Source of the DNA: Brachynemurus nebulosus | Lineage: Eukaryota; Arthropoda; Insecta; Neuroptera; Myrmeleontidae | Direction: 5' to 3' | Assembly (NCBI GenBank): GCA_035578155.1 | Contig: JAPWDM010000034.1 | Coordinates: 1,614,501-1,678,500 of the forward strand | Length of the DNA stretch: 64,000 nucleotides | Shown: piece after piece, positions 10,157 through 28,137 of the stretch | Position numbering within the stretch: position 1 is the stretch's first letter | Layout of the letters: each line of letters begins with the position of its first letter | Notes under the pieces: generated by a model | The model's database searches: none | What the model was told of the DNA's origin: nothing | The model's input: only the letters and a program-made list of their open reading frames with translations | Made by a program: the position numbers and the translations under genes

Positions 10157-10478
10157 TTAACTTATGGAACTAAATCTTGGTTTATTGTATTCATGTGCTT
10201 TTCTTTTATAAGCAGTTACAATATTTTTTCGATTTGTATTCGTGTTGTCGCGTACATGGTTGTGTGAATGTTCGTTACGAGTTATAAGGTGGTCAGATCC
10301 AACGGTAAATACTTTCGAATGACAACCCCTTTTTTGTGCACCGCCAAAAGATTTCTTCACTATTTAAACGTTTTTGATTATAGTAAGTGAAACCATTCAC
10401 TAACAACATATTGTTGCCTCTTTCACTTTTAATTAGTTTCCATTTTGGGCCTTGAAACGAAAGGCAATATTTCCACAA
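10157..10478 (-). pseudogene. FLYWCH-type zinc-finger domain, frameshifted
   Basis: Two overlapping minus-strand frames give one domain when read in sequence. The upstream frame has LIKSERGNNMLLVNGFTYY followed by NSEEIFWRCTKK; the downstream one has RGCHSKVFTVGSDHL then NEHSHNH. Together these give the F/Y, W-x-C, C and H-x-H positions of a FLYWCH finger, a DNA- or protein-binding module often found in MULE-type transposons and in insect regulators. The switch of frame falls in the run of A just after WRCTKK (about 10330), so a one-base indel has broken it. There is no catalytic domain beside it. It is probably a transposon relic; a decayed host exon is the alternative. A second FLYWCH scrap is at 31270-31423. 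Confidence 0.65.
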
Positions 10479-10499
10479 TTGTTACTATCACTGTTACTG

Positions 10500-11085
10500 A
10501 TTGTAACTAAATACTAAATGAACCAGAACCACTTGTATATTTGTACATTTACAATTATCCCTTTAAATATAATTTGGAAATTCCTTAATTACACGCCGTC
10601 ATAAACCATAGGTCCATAGGTCATAAAAATAGGTCCGTGTGCAGTTTACATATTAGATTATTTTTACCTGTATCAAAGAGAGGTATAAAAGGGCCATCAG
10701 TGTGGAGTTTACATATGCCCATTTAATTAATGTGTTGCCCAGTATGCAAAATAAAATTGTGGCTTAATATGCACTTATTTAATATTTATCGCCTCTAATA
10801 GGTAACTTTTTTTAAAAAACTCATCACAATTACAATTTTTTGAATTTTGACTTAATTTTGCTTTGTATACTGGAGAACAAAATTCTTAATAAAATGCTGT
10901 TTAATTTTTTTGTTTCAAATGTTCTAGACCGGAGTAGTTATCGGTGTTACCGTTTGACACCTCTTTTTTGAGGTCACCACCTTGACGCTCTTTATATTGA
11001 AAATGATGTGAGGGAAAGAAAAAACCTAATTTTTTTGTAATCTTGAATGTTTGCTTAATATCAGGAAAAAAAATTGTACCCCTAC
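10500..11085. other. A+T-rich non-coding, no gene seen
   Basis: Contains short local repeats (AGGTCCATAGGTCATAAAAATAGGTCC near 10610-10640, GTTTACATAT twice near 10650-10720) but no recognised element. Confidence 0.35.
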
Positions 11086-11087
11086 AC

Positions 11088-11405
11088 CTTCAGAATGATT
11101 TCTTTGTTCAAAGATTCAAAATTTCTTTCTTCAATATCTCTTGATCAAAAAAATTCAAGATTAAAATTCAATAATATCACTGTAAAACAAATTTTGAAAT
11201 TTGCCGTTTCTTTGGTCGAGAAACTAGAACTCTCCCTTAAAGTAAACATTCAAAAATATTAAAAAAAAAAATTTAATTTTTGAACAAAGAAATCGTTTTG
11301 AGGGTGAAGTTAATAATATCACTGTGAAAAAAATTATTGAAATTTGCCGTTTCTTTGGTCGAGAAACTAGAACTCTACCTTAAGTAAGCATTCAAAAGTT
11401 TTATA
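11088..11405. repeat. Tandem duplication inside an inverted repeat
   Basis: A block ending in TTTGCCGTTTCTTTGGTCGAG and AAACTAGAACTCT occurs at about 11165-11255 and again at 11305-11400. The start of the region (CTTCAGAATGATTTCTTTG) is repeated in reverse at 11281-11308, so one unit lies within a hairpin. Confidence 0.7.
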
Positions 11406-11428
11406 TCCCTTGCTAATTGCTATATATA

Positions 11429-13042
11429 CAGTCTCTTTCATAAAGTTCACACCGTATGGGAAGCTTTTTTAATATTGATTTTTTGAAAAATATTTTAGTA
11501 GGGCTAGTTGGTGCATCAGTTGGAATGAAATAGTAGCTAAACACATTTTATCCCTCGCTTGCTATTTGGCGGGAAACCGGAAATTTCAAAACTGCGAATT
11601 ATGAAAAATAGTAATAATTTGAAAAGTACTGGTCACTTCGTCATGAAATTTTGGCATCATATCCAAATTAGGTCTAGTTAACATACCCCGATAGCTATAT
11701 ACCACTATCAGGGAAAACAAAACCCAAAAAACACGTTTCTGTAACATTGAAGTTCTAATAAGCATGAACAATTGTCATCACTTTATTTTCTTTCTAATTT
11801 GTAGTAAAGATATGCAGGTCGCTAATTCTTTATAAAAATCTCTTAAGAATAATTCAAATAAATGACCCCAGTCCTTTAAAACTACTGGAAATTTTCTTAG
11901 TATTTAACTAATTATTATTAATATTATCAATATTGCCGTGAATTTTGTGTATCATGGCTATATTGATAATAAATTTTGTTAACAAAATATTAAATACTAG
12001 TCGTATACACGATGGGATTTCCCATCGGCAACATCTTTTTATTAGGTACTCACTGCTCACTTTCAATGTTTTTCAAAAGCCTAAATACCAATTTCCACAT
12101 TTCTAATTTCAAAAATGACGAACTTACATTCCCTGTTTTAACTCCTTAGGGAATGAATTTCCAGAAACGTTTTCACAACTGACTTTTATTTATAAATAGA
12201 AGCCTAAACACCAATCTTCATATCTTCTGTGTTAAATTTCGTCCTTCTAAACCCAACAGCTTAGGCTTTGCGTTTTCTGTCAGTCAGTGTATAAAATATT
12301 ATTTATTTGAATACCCATAGTAACATATTTTTATATATCTCTAACTTCAAAAATGACGAATTTCCCTACAAATTTTCATCCCGTATTTAACATACTTAGG
12401 AGACCTATTTTCAAAAATCCTTTCCTAGTGCTCACCTGCGTTACATAGGGAACTCCTGTGCAAAAAATTTCATTCTTCTAAACCCAACGGTTAAGGCTGC
12501 GCGTTATCTGTCAGTCGATGTTAGAGATTTTAAGTAGATAAGTAGATATTACCAAAATTCTGGTCATTTTAAAGGACTAGGATATCATTTATTTAAATTA
12601 TTTTTAGGAAATTTTTCTATGAAATTAGCGTAATAAGTATCATTCCTGCTAACTATAAAGAAAATACAGTATTTATAATTGTTCATGCTTATTGAAAAAC
12701 TTCAATGTTACAGAGACGTGTTATAATTGTGATTTTATGAATAAGTAGCTCTCAAAAAATGGTATAATTTTTATTTTGCTAGAATTCGTAAAATTATTTT
12801 GAATTTAGGGCCACTTAAAGTCGTATTTTGGAAAAGTGGATTTTTGGGCGTTATTTTTGCAGGTTATGGTATTACAAATTTAAAATTTCTAGTTTCCCGC
12901 CAAATAGTAATTGGGGGGGTGAAATGTGTTTAGATACTTTTTCATTCCAACTGATGCACTAACTAGCCCCACAAAAATATTTTTCAAAAAATCAATAGTA
13001 AAAAAGTTTCCCATATGGTGCGATCTTGTACGAAAGAACTTG
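11429..13042. mobile_element. Foldback element, 1.6 kb, next to a (TA)n tract
   Basis: The left end CAGTCTCTTTCATAAAG and the reverse of the right end CAAGTTCTTTCGTACAAG match imperfectly. The next 150 bp of the arms (CC..ATGGGAA...GATGCACCAACTAGCCC-type words, then TTTGGCGGGAAAC) match well. Arm similarity continues in patches to about 11900 on the left and 12535 on the right. TA lies at both borders. The core (12050-12540) holds a duplicated block. No transposase was found. Confidence 0.75.
12060..12540. repeat. Imperfect tandem duplication, unit about 240 bp
   Basis: CTAACTTCAAAAATGACGAA-like words occur at 12101 and 12341, and CTAAACCCAACGGCTTAGGC-like words followed by GCGTT(T/A)TCTGTCAGTC at 12246 and 12478. 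The two units form the core of the foldback element. Confidence 0.65.

Positions 13043-14317
<1,275 letters not shown>

Positions 14318-14391
<74 letters not shown>
14318..14391. repeat. (TA)n microsatellite
   Basis: About 37 TA units on the right border of the palindrome. Confidence 0.97.
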
Positions 14392-14493
14392 CAAATGTCT
14401 TTCTCTTATATGCTTTCCTATACCATCCATCCTATTACGATTAAATTTTGGTAAGTTGTTGTGTGCACGCTCGAGAAGGTACAAAGGTATCTG

Positions 14494-14845
14494 AATTTTT
14501 AATTTTTAAACAAATATTTGTTATAAATTTAATAACAATTTAATTTGTAGAAACCTTTGTAAAAACTTAAAAATATTCAATTTATTTATTACAAATTAAA
14601 AACAATCCATTATTGATTTACAATTCAAACAGAACGCACATATTATGTGTATGTGCGCTCCATTTATATAACCATCAATGTAATGGTGAATTGTAATGAT
14701 TTTTTTACTAATTTAAAAATGATTTCAGTATAAAATTATTATAATACTAACTACAATTATTTTTGTGAACTAATAAAGTTATTTAAAAAACAGAAATATT
14801 ATGTGGTGAATAATTTTTAACAGTGTTAATTCTTCATGCTATACA
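14494..14845 (+). repeat. BEL 5' LTR, 5'-truncated
   Basis: It aligns with the reversed LTR (2981 down to 2725 and 1653 down to 1566). The block ACCATCAATGTAATGGTGAA and everything after it to TATACA is repeated at 17807-17981. Confidence 0.8.
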
Positions 14846-15313
14846 TAAAATTGGTCCATTATACCGGATCTTTTTGATGATCGAAGAAGAAATTTGTGGT
14901 TTCTGGAAGTGCAAGAAACAAGAACGAAGATCTGGAAAGCCTATGAGATTTGAATGGGTCCGTCGAAGAAAAATAAGTGAAATAAGTGTTTAGTGCTTCA
15001 AAAGTTGTGCTAAAGTTTCATTGTGCTTTCAATTCGGCCTGAAAATCTTAGAAAATTTGGAAAAAAGACATTTTTTTTCAAAAACAAAATCAGTAGATAA
15101 AAAATAAAAAGTGTTTGCTTTTGGTTGCCGTGGTTTATTATGCTAGCAACGAATTAATTCCAGATAAGATTTTTATTATTATTTTTCTTTTGTTATAACT
15201 CTTTATGCTTTAATTTTGGTTTAATTTATTATCTTTTGGCTATTGTTGTTGTAAAACACATTAGTTAATTTAAGAAGTTGAGTGGTCGTATTTTATAATT
15301 ATTACAACTTACA

Positions 15314-16659
15314 ATGGCTGAATTAAAAAGATTAAAGATAAAAAGGAAACAATTAAAAGGAAACATAGACAAAATTAAAAATTATATTGACGAACATGCA
15401 GCAGACATAAATGTTGAAGCTGCAAAAGTAAGAAAAGAAAGGTTAATTGACGTTTTTAAGCAATATCAAAATGTTGAATTCGATATTTTGTTAACTGATG
15501 AAAAGGATGATGATTTTGAAACTGTTGAAGAACACAATTTTGATCTTTTATCAAAAATTAATACTTTGTGCGCCACAACTAAAAGCAATGAAATAGAATG
15601 TAATATTTCAAAAGTTTCTCATTCAAAATTGCCAAATATTGATATCCCATATTTTGATGGTAAAAGAATTCATGAATTTAAACCATTTTTTGATTTGTTT
15701 GTTGCTGTATTTGATAAAGATAAAACATTATCTAATGTACAAAAGTTGTTCTATTTCAAAAATACTTAAAAGCTGAGGCACTTGAAATAATCAATGAATT
15801 ACCTCTTGTCAATGAATCATATGATGAAGCCCTCCAAATTCTCAGTAAAACGTTTAATAATTCAGCATTGATTATTAATTCGCATATAACTGCTATACTA
15901 GATATTCAAGGTATAGTGAATGGCAATAATGCTATAAATTTAAGAGAATTTCTTTCAAAAGTAAACCAACAATTATCAGCATTAAAAAATTTTAATGTGC
16001 CAATTCAATATTGGAATGACATATTGGTTTGTATTTTGGCAAGAAAATTAGATCAAAATACAAATAAAGCATACCAATTATCACGGGGTTTTCATGATAG
16101 TTCTAATATTCAACATTTTTTAAAATTTTTAGAAGAAAAAACCACAGCTTTAGAAACTGCTGCTGCTTGCAATAACAACAACAAAATTCATAAAACTGTT
16201 AATTTAGCGGCAAGTTTGAATAAGAAAAATAAATTTAACAAATGTTTATTTTGTAATCAACAAGGACATAAAGTTTATAGATGTGTCCAATTTAAAGGAG
16301 CTGATATAAATAGTCGAATTGATTTTGTTAATAATAATAATTTATGTAATATTTGCTTAAATAAACATAAAGGGAATTGTTCATTTTCAAGTAAATGTTC
16401 AATTTGCAAACAAATCCATAATACTTTGTTGCACAGTGAAACCAAAATAATTTCAATACATCAAATAGCTTATGCTATTAATAAAGAAATTTCTAATAAA
16501 GTTTTGCTACCAACTACCAAAGTAAGGATAATGGGTCCTCATAATTCAATAGTGGTTAAATATCTGTTGGACTCTGGGTCTCAGACTTCATTTGTTTCAA
16601 AGAAGTTAGTCAATCAATTAGGCCTTGCAAAACTTCTGATAATTCAATTAGTGTGCTAG
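15314..16659 (+). pseudogene. BEL/Pao gag and protease start, one frameshift
   Basis: The ATG at 15314 opens a Lys-rich coiled-coil start (MAELKRLKIKRKQLKGNIDK). DIPYFDGKRIHEFKPFFDLF is the DUF1759-type gag segment of BEL elements. A one-base indel at about 15757 breaks the frame; reading continues as KYLKAEALEIINELP and on through 16659. A CCHC zinc knuckle CLFCNQQGHKVYRC lies at 16243-16284, followed by the Cys/His-rich C-x2-C...H...LLH block usual in these gags. The aspartic protease site LLDSGSQTSFVS is at about 16564. The function was capsid formation, RNA packaging and polyprotein cleavage for the element's own copying. A second frameshift near 16635 ends this frame. Third-base composition is very A/T, like the host DNA. 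Confidence 0.85.
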
Positions 16660-17521
16660 GAATTGCTAATACTACTAAAAAGGTAAATCAATCAACAAAT
16701 GTAGAAATTCAATCTTGTGTTTATAATATTATTCTATTAAAATCAATAATTGGGCAGTTGTTGATACTATAACATTAAAATTACCTTAATATGAATTTAG
16801 TACTTCAAATATAAATATTCCTAAACACACATTATTAGCAGATGATGATTTCAATATTCCTGGAGAAATTTCTTTATTATTAGGTGCTGATATCTTTTTT
16901 AAAATTTTATTAACAGTAACCATTAAATTAGGTGTTAATAATCTGATTTTACAAAATACATATTTTAGTTTTATTGTGAGTGGTATCATTTCACATATTA
17001 ATGATATATAAAATAGCAATCTTTGTAATGCTGTTGCTTTACATTCCTTTATAAATGATGACAATGAGTCAAATTTAGAAAACATAATTACTAAATTTTG
17101 GGAAACTGAAAAAGTACCGGAATTTTATAAAGAATTTTCTACTGAAGCTGAAGCATATAAAAATATATTCAAAAATTCAGTAGAAAACATTAACAAAATG
17201 TTTCAGGTTAAGTTGCCATTAAAATGTGAGTTTTCTCAACTTGATATTGGCGATTCATTATCCATTGCTTTAAAAAGACTGCATTCATTGGTAAACCCAT
17301 TGCAAAAAGATAAAGAATTATTCAAAAAATATTCAAAATTTATTAATAAATATACCAGTTTAGGTCATGCTAAAGTTTACAAGATTAATCATTATGACTT
17401 AAATAATGATAAAGTGTATTTTTTGGCTCATCACCCATTTATAAAAAAGGATAATAAAACTACGAAAAATAGAATAGTTTTTGATGGTGGTGGTAAAACC
17501 ACAATTAATATTCTCAATTAA
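16636..17521 (+). pseudogene. BEL/Pao pol remnant: protease end to RT start
   Basis: After a frameshift, the protease domain continues as SVLGIANTTKK and later LADDDFNIPGEISLLLGADI, the typical DUF1758 end. A connector with ITKFWETEKVPEF follows, then an uninterrupted stretch from 17198 holding the start of the reverse transcriptase: VYFLAHHPFIKKDNKTTKNR then IVFDGGGKTT. In intact elements this is followed by the RT palm with the Y-x-D-D motif; here a stop comes at 17522 and the rest is deleted. In-frame stops at 16786 and 17010 add to the decay. Confidence 0.8.
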
Positions 17522-17612
17522 TTTTTTATATTCATTTATTAATTGATTAGATTATGTTTTATTTATTAATTAAATCCATTTTTAGATTTATGGATAATTT
17601 TGCGTAGGTGGC

Positions 17613-17981
17613 AGATTTTGCGTCATACCCTTCCGCAAAAATTTTCCAAATAATGCAATTATTTAAATAATTTAGAAAATTTTCATTCCAATATATTTAA
17701 TTTATAAAAAATGTATATTTAATAATATATTTTATATTATTAAAAGCTTTATAATTATGGAGCTCAAAAGAGCACCAAAAATATTACTGAAAATTCCTAC
17801 AATATGACCATCAATGTAATGGTGAATTGTAATGATTTTTTTATTAATTTAAAAATGCTTCCAATATAAAATTATTATAATATTAACTACAATTATTTTT
17901 GTGAACTAATAAAGTTATTTAAACAACAGAAATATTATGTGGAGAATAATTTTTAACAGTGTTAATTCTTCATGCTATACA
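17613..17981 (+). repeat. BEL 3' LTR, diverged or partial
   Basis: Bases 17807-17981 match the 5' LTR closely and end TATACA. The 5' half is unclear. A purine-rich GTAGGTGGCAG at 17606-17616 could be the polypurine tract, which would give an LTR of about 365 bp; this last point is inference. Confidence 0.65.
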
Positions 17982-17983
17982 AT

Positions 17984-18176
17984 TGCGATGAAACCTTGGT
18001 GCATTGTTGTCAAACCTTTACAGTTTCAGGTGCGACATGCATTTGCGATAACCATCAACAAAGCACAGAGGCAATCGCTACAAGTATATGAAATAAGTTT
18101 GGAAAATCTAAATTTTTGTCATATGGACAGTTGTATATAGCCTGCTCACTCGTCGAATTTTCCACTTTTACGTGGT
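17984..18176 (+). pseudogene. Helitron helicase C-terminal scrap
   Basis: The frame has MKPWCIVVKPLQFQVRHAFA then ITINKAQRQSLQVYEISLEN. This is very close to the AFAMTINKAQGQSL block (helicase motif VI region) of PIF1-like helicases in Helitron RepHel proteins. A small indel near 18125 shifts the frame; the alternate frame then reads QLYIACSLVEF, matching the usual QLYVACSRV. No Rep domain or Helitron CTRR end is visible. It starts exactly where the BEL LTR ends, so the BEL element probably inserted into it or was joined to it by deletion. Confidence 0.75.
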
Positions 18177-18423
18177 CAACACCTTGTGATATGTTAGATG
18201 CATGGTCACATCTTCCTTCTTCTTAACAGAAATATCAGTAAAAGTAAATAATTAATCCAAAAGGAAAAAGTTGCACAGGTTACCGTTATTTTTAAATTAG
18301 ACTAAAAATTTAGCTGTTTAGTTGACTATTCTGTGCTCGATATTTTTGATTAGTGACTAATTTTATCTGAAAAACAATTTTAGTCAATTTTACGACTAAC
18401 TGCTTCTCGGTCCGACATCACTA
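18150..18423. mobile_element. hAT-type MITE, left-truncated
   Basis: It matches 40170-40435 (shared CACTTTTA(C/T)GTG, ATATCAGTAA, GACTAAAAATTTAG and GTGACTAATTTTATC(T/C)GAAAAACAA). The right end TCGGTCCGACATCACTA resembles a hAT terminus. The left end is missing where it meets the Helitron scrap. Confidence 0.6.
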
Positions 18424-18519
18424 GTTTTATATTTTTCATTCACAGCTAATTTTATATTTTTCGCAATTAAGCGCACTTCTTTCCACATCGTGAACGATAC
18501 AACAAATGCCATGTAATAA

Positions 18520-23283
<4,764 letters not shown>

Positions 23284-23389
23284 TTTATTTTGCTATATAA
23301 TACCAGTGTAGAAGTTTAATTCTTATGGGCCAATGTGGAAGCTTCAGTTTAACAGGAAGAGGTGGGGAACGTATATTTCAATTTGTATA

Positions 23390-23560
23390 TTTCCATTTTT
23401 CTTCCGTAAACAAATTTCTCGTTTCAAAAGTACAATTATCAAGACATAACAGTGCGTACTGGTTGCCTGCACAGCACTGCCATTTATAGATGGGGTGCCA
23501 ACATTACGGTTTGGGGTGCTCTAAAACTGTCCATAAATTTAATACAGGATTGAAGTTCTA
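23390..23560 (+). pseudogene. Possible Tc1-like transposase scrap
   Basis: One frame reads RWGANITVWGALKLS near 23485-23530, resembling the GG(G)-x-VMVWG block between the second and third catalytic residues of Tc1/mariner transposases. Upstream translation is broken by stops. The match is short and could be chance. Confidence 0.25.
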
Positions 23561-24176
23561 TATACGTCTGTCTTCACTGTTAATACACACGATATAGTAA
23601 ATACTAAGATATGCTCAATAGCTATACAAAAGTGGTTTCGTTCTGCGCATGTTGTCATCGCGTGACAAAAATTTTGAAATATCCCTTTTATGATATGCTG
23701 ATTTTACATAATAAGTGTATATGTTTTACACGTTTATATGCAATCGATTTGGAACCTTATACACATTTTTAGGCATTCCTTTAATTATCAAAGAAAATTT
23801 TAATTTTCTTTTTCCCGATAACAATGTATTTTATACGTAGTGTCAAAGTCGAAGCTTCAAAAAAAAATTGTTTTACGGCTATCAGCATACAGCTTCAACG
23901 GATGGTTAGAAATTAAAAATTCGAACGGGGTTTAGAAGGAAACAAATCTTCTGAGTCCCTAAACTTAAAATTACATAGGTTCAGAAAAAAAATAAAAAAC
24001 TGTTAAACTTTAAAAAAAAAATCGAAAAATCAAAATATGGTAACTTTTGTCTGTAATAAAGGGTTAAAATTTAAAGGGATTAAATTTTTTAGGTTTAGGG
24101 ACTAAAAAAAATTGTTACGCTTCCAATCCGCCCTTGTACGTTACAATTAATAGAGAGATATGGGCTATAGAATGAC

Positions 24177-24404
<228 letters not shown>

Positions 24405-24429
24405 ATATATATATATATATATATATATA

Positions 24430-25470
24430 ACTCGGCGCCTGTTTCATATTTCGTTTCCAAATTGTAAATGATAATTCTTGAGATATAAAGGAATAAAAAT
24501 TAGGAAGGAAAACAGTTAGAATTTTTTTCTGCAACCCTGAATAATCCCTTAAATATTTTCTTTCTCATTTTAAATAAGTTTTAGCAAATTGTTTCTTTAG
24601 TTACCAATATTAATCAATTTTCTTTTTCTATAATCTAATGATTCTATCATTTTCCAGTGTAAAATTCTTATTCTAAAAAACATTTTGCTTCGAAATATAA
24701 TGACTACATTCGTACTACATTTTACACATTCTGCTCTTTCAAATCAAGTGGTTATATAATTTAGTCCAAATTTTAACTCACTATAACCATTATATAACAA
24801 ATTTATTTGAGTAAATTCAAAATGTACGACAAACTGCATGAAAATAATAGAAAATTAATAAAATGTTCTACATGTTTCAATCATTTAAATGATCATCTTC
24901 AGAAACATTCGATTTCAGTTGTGAAAAACAACCGAAAGTAGACATCAACAAAGGACATGACCTCAAAAATCAAAGTAGCTCTCAAACTGACAGGAGGAAA
25001 ACAAAATTACAACCAACGAACCCCATAATAAATAGGGAAGTCACGAAAAAAAATAAAACTTAGAGGAATTTTCGGAAAAATATGTGGGAGCCAATTACTT
25101 ACCGTATCAGGAACCACAAGTTAAACTAATAAAAAATAGAAAATAGAATTAACTAGAAAGATGTAGAAAAAACCATTGATAGATAGCACAAAGAGTCATT
25201 TAATCTTACCTGCAGTTGGTTTTTGATAATACAAATTTATTTATTTATTTATAAGCAACAAATTATCAAAATACGGCAAAATAAAGACAATAATTTAATT
25301 TGTTTACAAAAAACACCACGGCCAACAGACTGTCTGAACTTTTTTGTCACGTATGACGTAATAATGATAGAAAGAAATAATAACGCATCTGCGCGTGAGC
25401 ATATCTTGTTATTTACTATATCGTGTCTAATATATTTATGTATTGTTATAATGAAACAGGATTGGACTCA
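24430..25470. other. A+T-rich non-coding, no gene seen
   Basis: No recognised repeat or element. A frame at 25223-25492 runs into the foldback element and has no support. Confidence 0.4.
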
Positions 25471-27038
25471 CAAGGAGATGCACCCAGAGTGAAATTCGGG
25501 ATTTTGATGAAACTTCGCTGGTGTGTAGCATAGGCAAAAATAAGAGACCCGTATTTTTTTTTCGGCTATCTTCCACGTTTACGGGATGAAACCAGCCCCT
25601 AAAGTTGAGAGTGCAAATCATATTTCTTAAAATATCTCGAAAACTATAAGAGATAGAGAAAAACTTTACATTGACAAAATGATACCCTTTAAAAGACCTA
25701 TCCATTAGTATAGGCTAAACCAGGACCCGGTCCATGAGAGGGGCTGGAGGGGGTGAAAATGGGGGTAAATTTTTTTGTACAGCCTGAATGGTTCAATATA
25801 TCAAATTGTTGCCATTATAAACAGAAACAGTACTAAAAATTAGGCGATACGTGTTTTTGCGTTTTTTCGAAATATGTGTGGTATCCAAGCCAAATAAGGA
25901 AGAAGAAATAGAGTAAAATATATTGCATTATTGTTGACTGCAAATACGTTCTATATTTTTTATTTTTATGTTTATTATCATCATGAAAATATAAATTTTT
26001 ACTTTCCGATAATGATTCATGTATTTTTCAGTACTAACTTAATTGGTAATTTAGGCATATGTACATTTGGTTACTCATATTCGATATTGTTTATACCTAT
26101 TTCTGCGAAAGTTAAAGTTCTCTGTTGTGCTTGTGTTAACAAATGCTCGACAAGAAGCAATAATCCTTTCATTCACATTTCAGGTGCTTTGTAATAAATT
26201 TGGCGATTTGGGAAATGGGGTTGAGACCTAAAAAACATACAAAAAGAATAAGAAAAATAGTTTGAATGTTGAGAAAGAAATAAACCGCGTTTATTTGATT
26301 AAAAACAAATTTGTATAAAGATAAAGGCAGTTGCTGCACGAAAGATTATTGCTTTTTGTTGAACATTCATTAACACTCGCAGACCAGAGAACTTTGGTAG
26401 AAATAAGTGTAAAAAATATCGAATATTAGTTACCAAATATACACATGGCTAAATTACCAATTAAGTAAGTACTGAAAGATAGATGAGTCATTATCGGAAA
26501 GTAAAAATTTACATTTTCATAATGATAATAAACATAAAAAAATAAAAAAAACATAGAACCTATTTGCAATCAATAATAATGCAACATAATCTACGCTATT
26601 TTTTTCTTCCTTATTTGGCTTGAATACCACATATATTTCGAAAAAACACAAAAACACGTATCCCCTAATTACTGGTGCTCTTTCTATTTATGATGGTAAA
26701 AATTTGATACGTTGAACCACTCAGGCTGTACAAGAAAATTTACCCCGATCTTCACCCCTTCAGCCCCTCCTATTAAGCCGGGCCTGGTTTAACCTGTACA
26801 GGTGAATAGGTCTTTTAAAGGGTAACATTTCGTCAATTTAAAGTTTTCCTCTATATCTTATAGCTTTCGAAATATCTTAAGAAATACGATTTGAACCCCC
26901 AACTTTAGGGGCTGGTTTCACCCCGTAAACGTGGAAGATGACCGATAAAACAAAATACGGGTCCCTTATTTTTGTCTGTTCTACACGCCAGCGAAGTTTC
27001 ATCAAAATCCCGAATTTCACTTTGGGTACATCTCCTTG
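25471..27038. mobile_element. 1.57-kb foldback element, copy 1
   Basis: The ends are CAAGGAGATGCACCCAGAGT and its reverse (one or two mismatches) at 27038. The arms, about 750 bp each, share blocks such as AACTTCGCTGG(T/C)GTGTAG, TTTTCGAAATATGTGTGG and GATTGTTGCTTTTTGT-type words. The whole copy is related to 36768-38267. The arms carry no transposase, and the reading frames in them are present as mirror pairs. Confidence 0.87.
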
Positions 27039-28137
27039 TTAGTGGAAATTACTATGTATAACCCCCATAATGTAATATTCATTCCAGATTATCTTCAGAC
27101 CACAGAACAAATAAAACGAATGTAACTGTCTTTTTTCTGCAATCACTTATGTGCAAGTATGTGCATCTTAGACTGCTTAGTGTCACTTGCTCAGTACCCG
27201 TCGCTCAGTGTCAGTCAAACAACAATGAATTTGATTGTTGAACCGGCACAAGTAGCGTTGTGGTATCACACAGATCACACATATGTATATGCGAACCAAG
27301 ATCACGTGACGGCTATCACCACTCACACTAACAGAGTTTACCGCACAAATACAAAGTAAACACCGTGCACGTATACAACATATTTTCTATCTCAAGTGGT
27401 TACACTGGTTCCAGTAGTATAGAGATATGTATTTTATCTCTAGTGCTCTATGCTTCGGACAAATAAAATTACCCCTGCCGCACCATCCTGCATAACATAG
27501 CGAATTTCCGTTAATAAAATTTAGTTTTTCTTTTAAACTAGTTGACATAGAATAATAGTTTAAAAACCTTTTTTATTAGAATTTTTCTCCTTTTTCCAAT
27601 GGTGTGAACGCACAGTGCATTGTAATACACTGTTAGACATTGTTACTTGAATTGGACAGATTGGTCTGTCCCATATTACGTGTGTTGTAGTAATGTGTGT
27701 GAATACCCACACAGACAAAACACAAAACTAACACTATTGCAAACAGCGTGTACCTACACAACATAGTGAGGAGATTTTACGACACCCACTGGTTACAAGT
27801 GGAACAGTGTGATTTGGTTACTAGTTTGGTGCCTTGGTAATAAAGAACTGGCGTTTTTAACATCAACGAAGGTTCTTAGGCCATTATATAATAATGTTAT
27901 GGTAAAAAATCCATATAATCTATGTTATCTTAAGGAGAGGGTAAGGTTAATTCGTACAAAAAAGGCATGTATTTGTTATTTTTTTGTGATGACACAATTA
28001 AAGTCTCTTTATTAAAATCAGTGGTACATGAAAGTATGACATTCGAAGAATATTGTATAAAATTTTCACGAAGAAGTATTAAACAATACAGTAATGGCAG
28101 CAATTATTCGAACGTGTCTCGGATAAAAGTAGAATTG
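27039..28137. other. Non-coding, some C+G-richer stretches
   Basis: Around 27150-27370 and 27600-27800 the composition is less A+T rich, with words such as CACAGATCACACATATG. The block CAGTAGTATAGAGATA at 27411 is shared with 42871, inside a hAT-type MITE, so part of this is repeat. No exon could be defined. Confidence 0.35.

Larger units (their letters stand above)
14494..17981 (+). mobile_element. Truncated BEL/Pao LTR retrotransposon
   Basis: Order: 5'-truncated LTR ending TATACA at 14845, primer-binding-like TGGTCC at 14852, leader, gag (15314), protease, the first part of reverse transcriptase (to 17521), then a partial LTR ending TATACA at 17981. RNase H, integrase and most of RT are missing, and there are frameshifts in gag and pol, so the copy is dead. 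The leader and LTR match the reversed fragment at 1163-2981. The left border lies in sequence next to the palindrome; about the first 30 bp of the LTR are lost. Confidence 0.85.

Noticed and set aside
15314..17521. A complete endogenous retrovirus
   Set aside because: Domains and LTR start are of BEL/Pao type; there is no envelope frame, and most of pol is missing.
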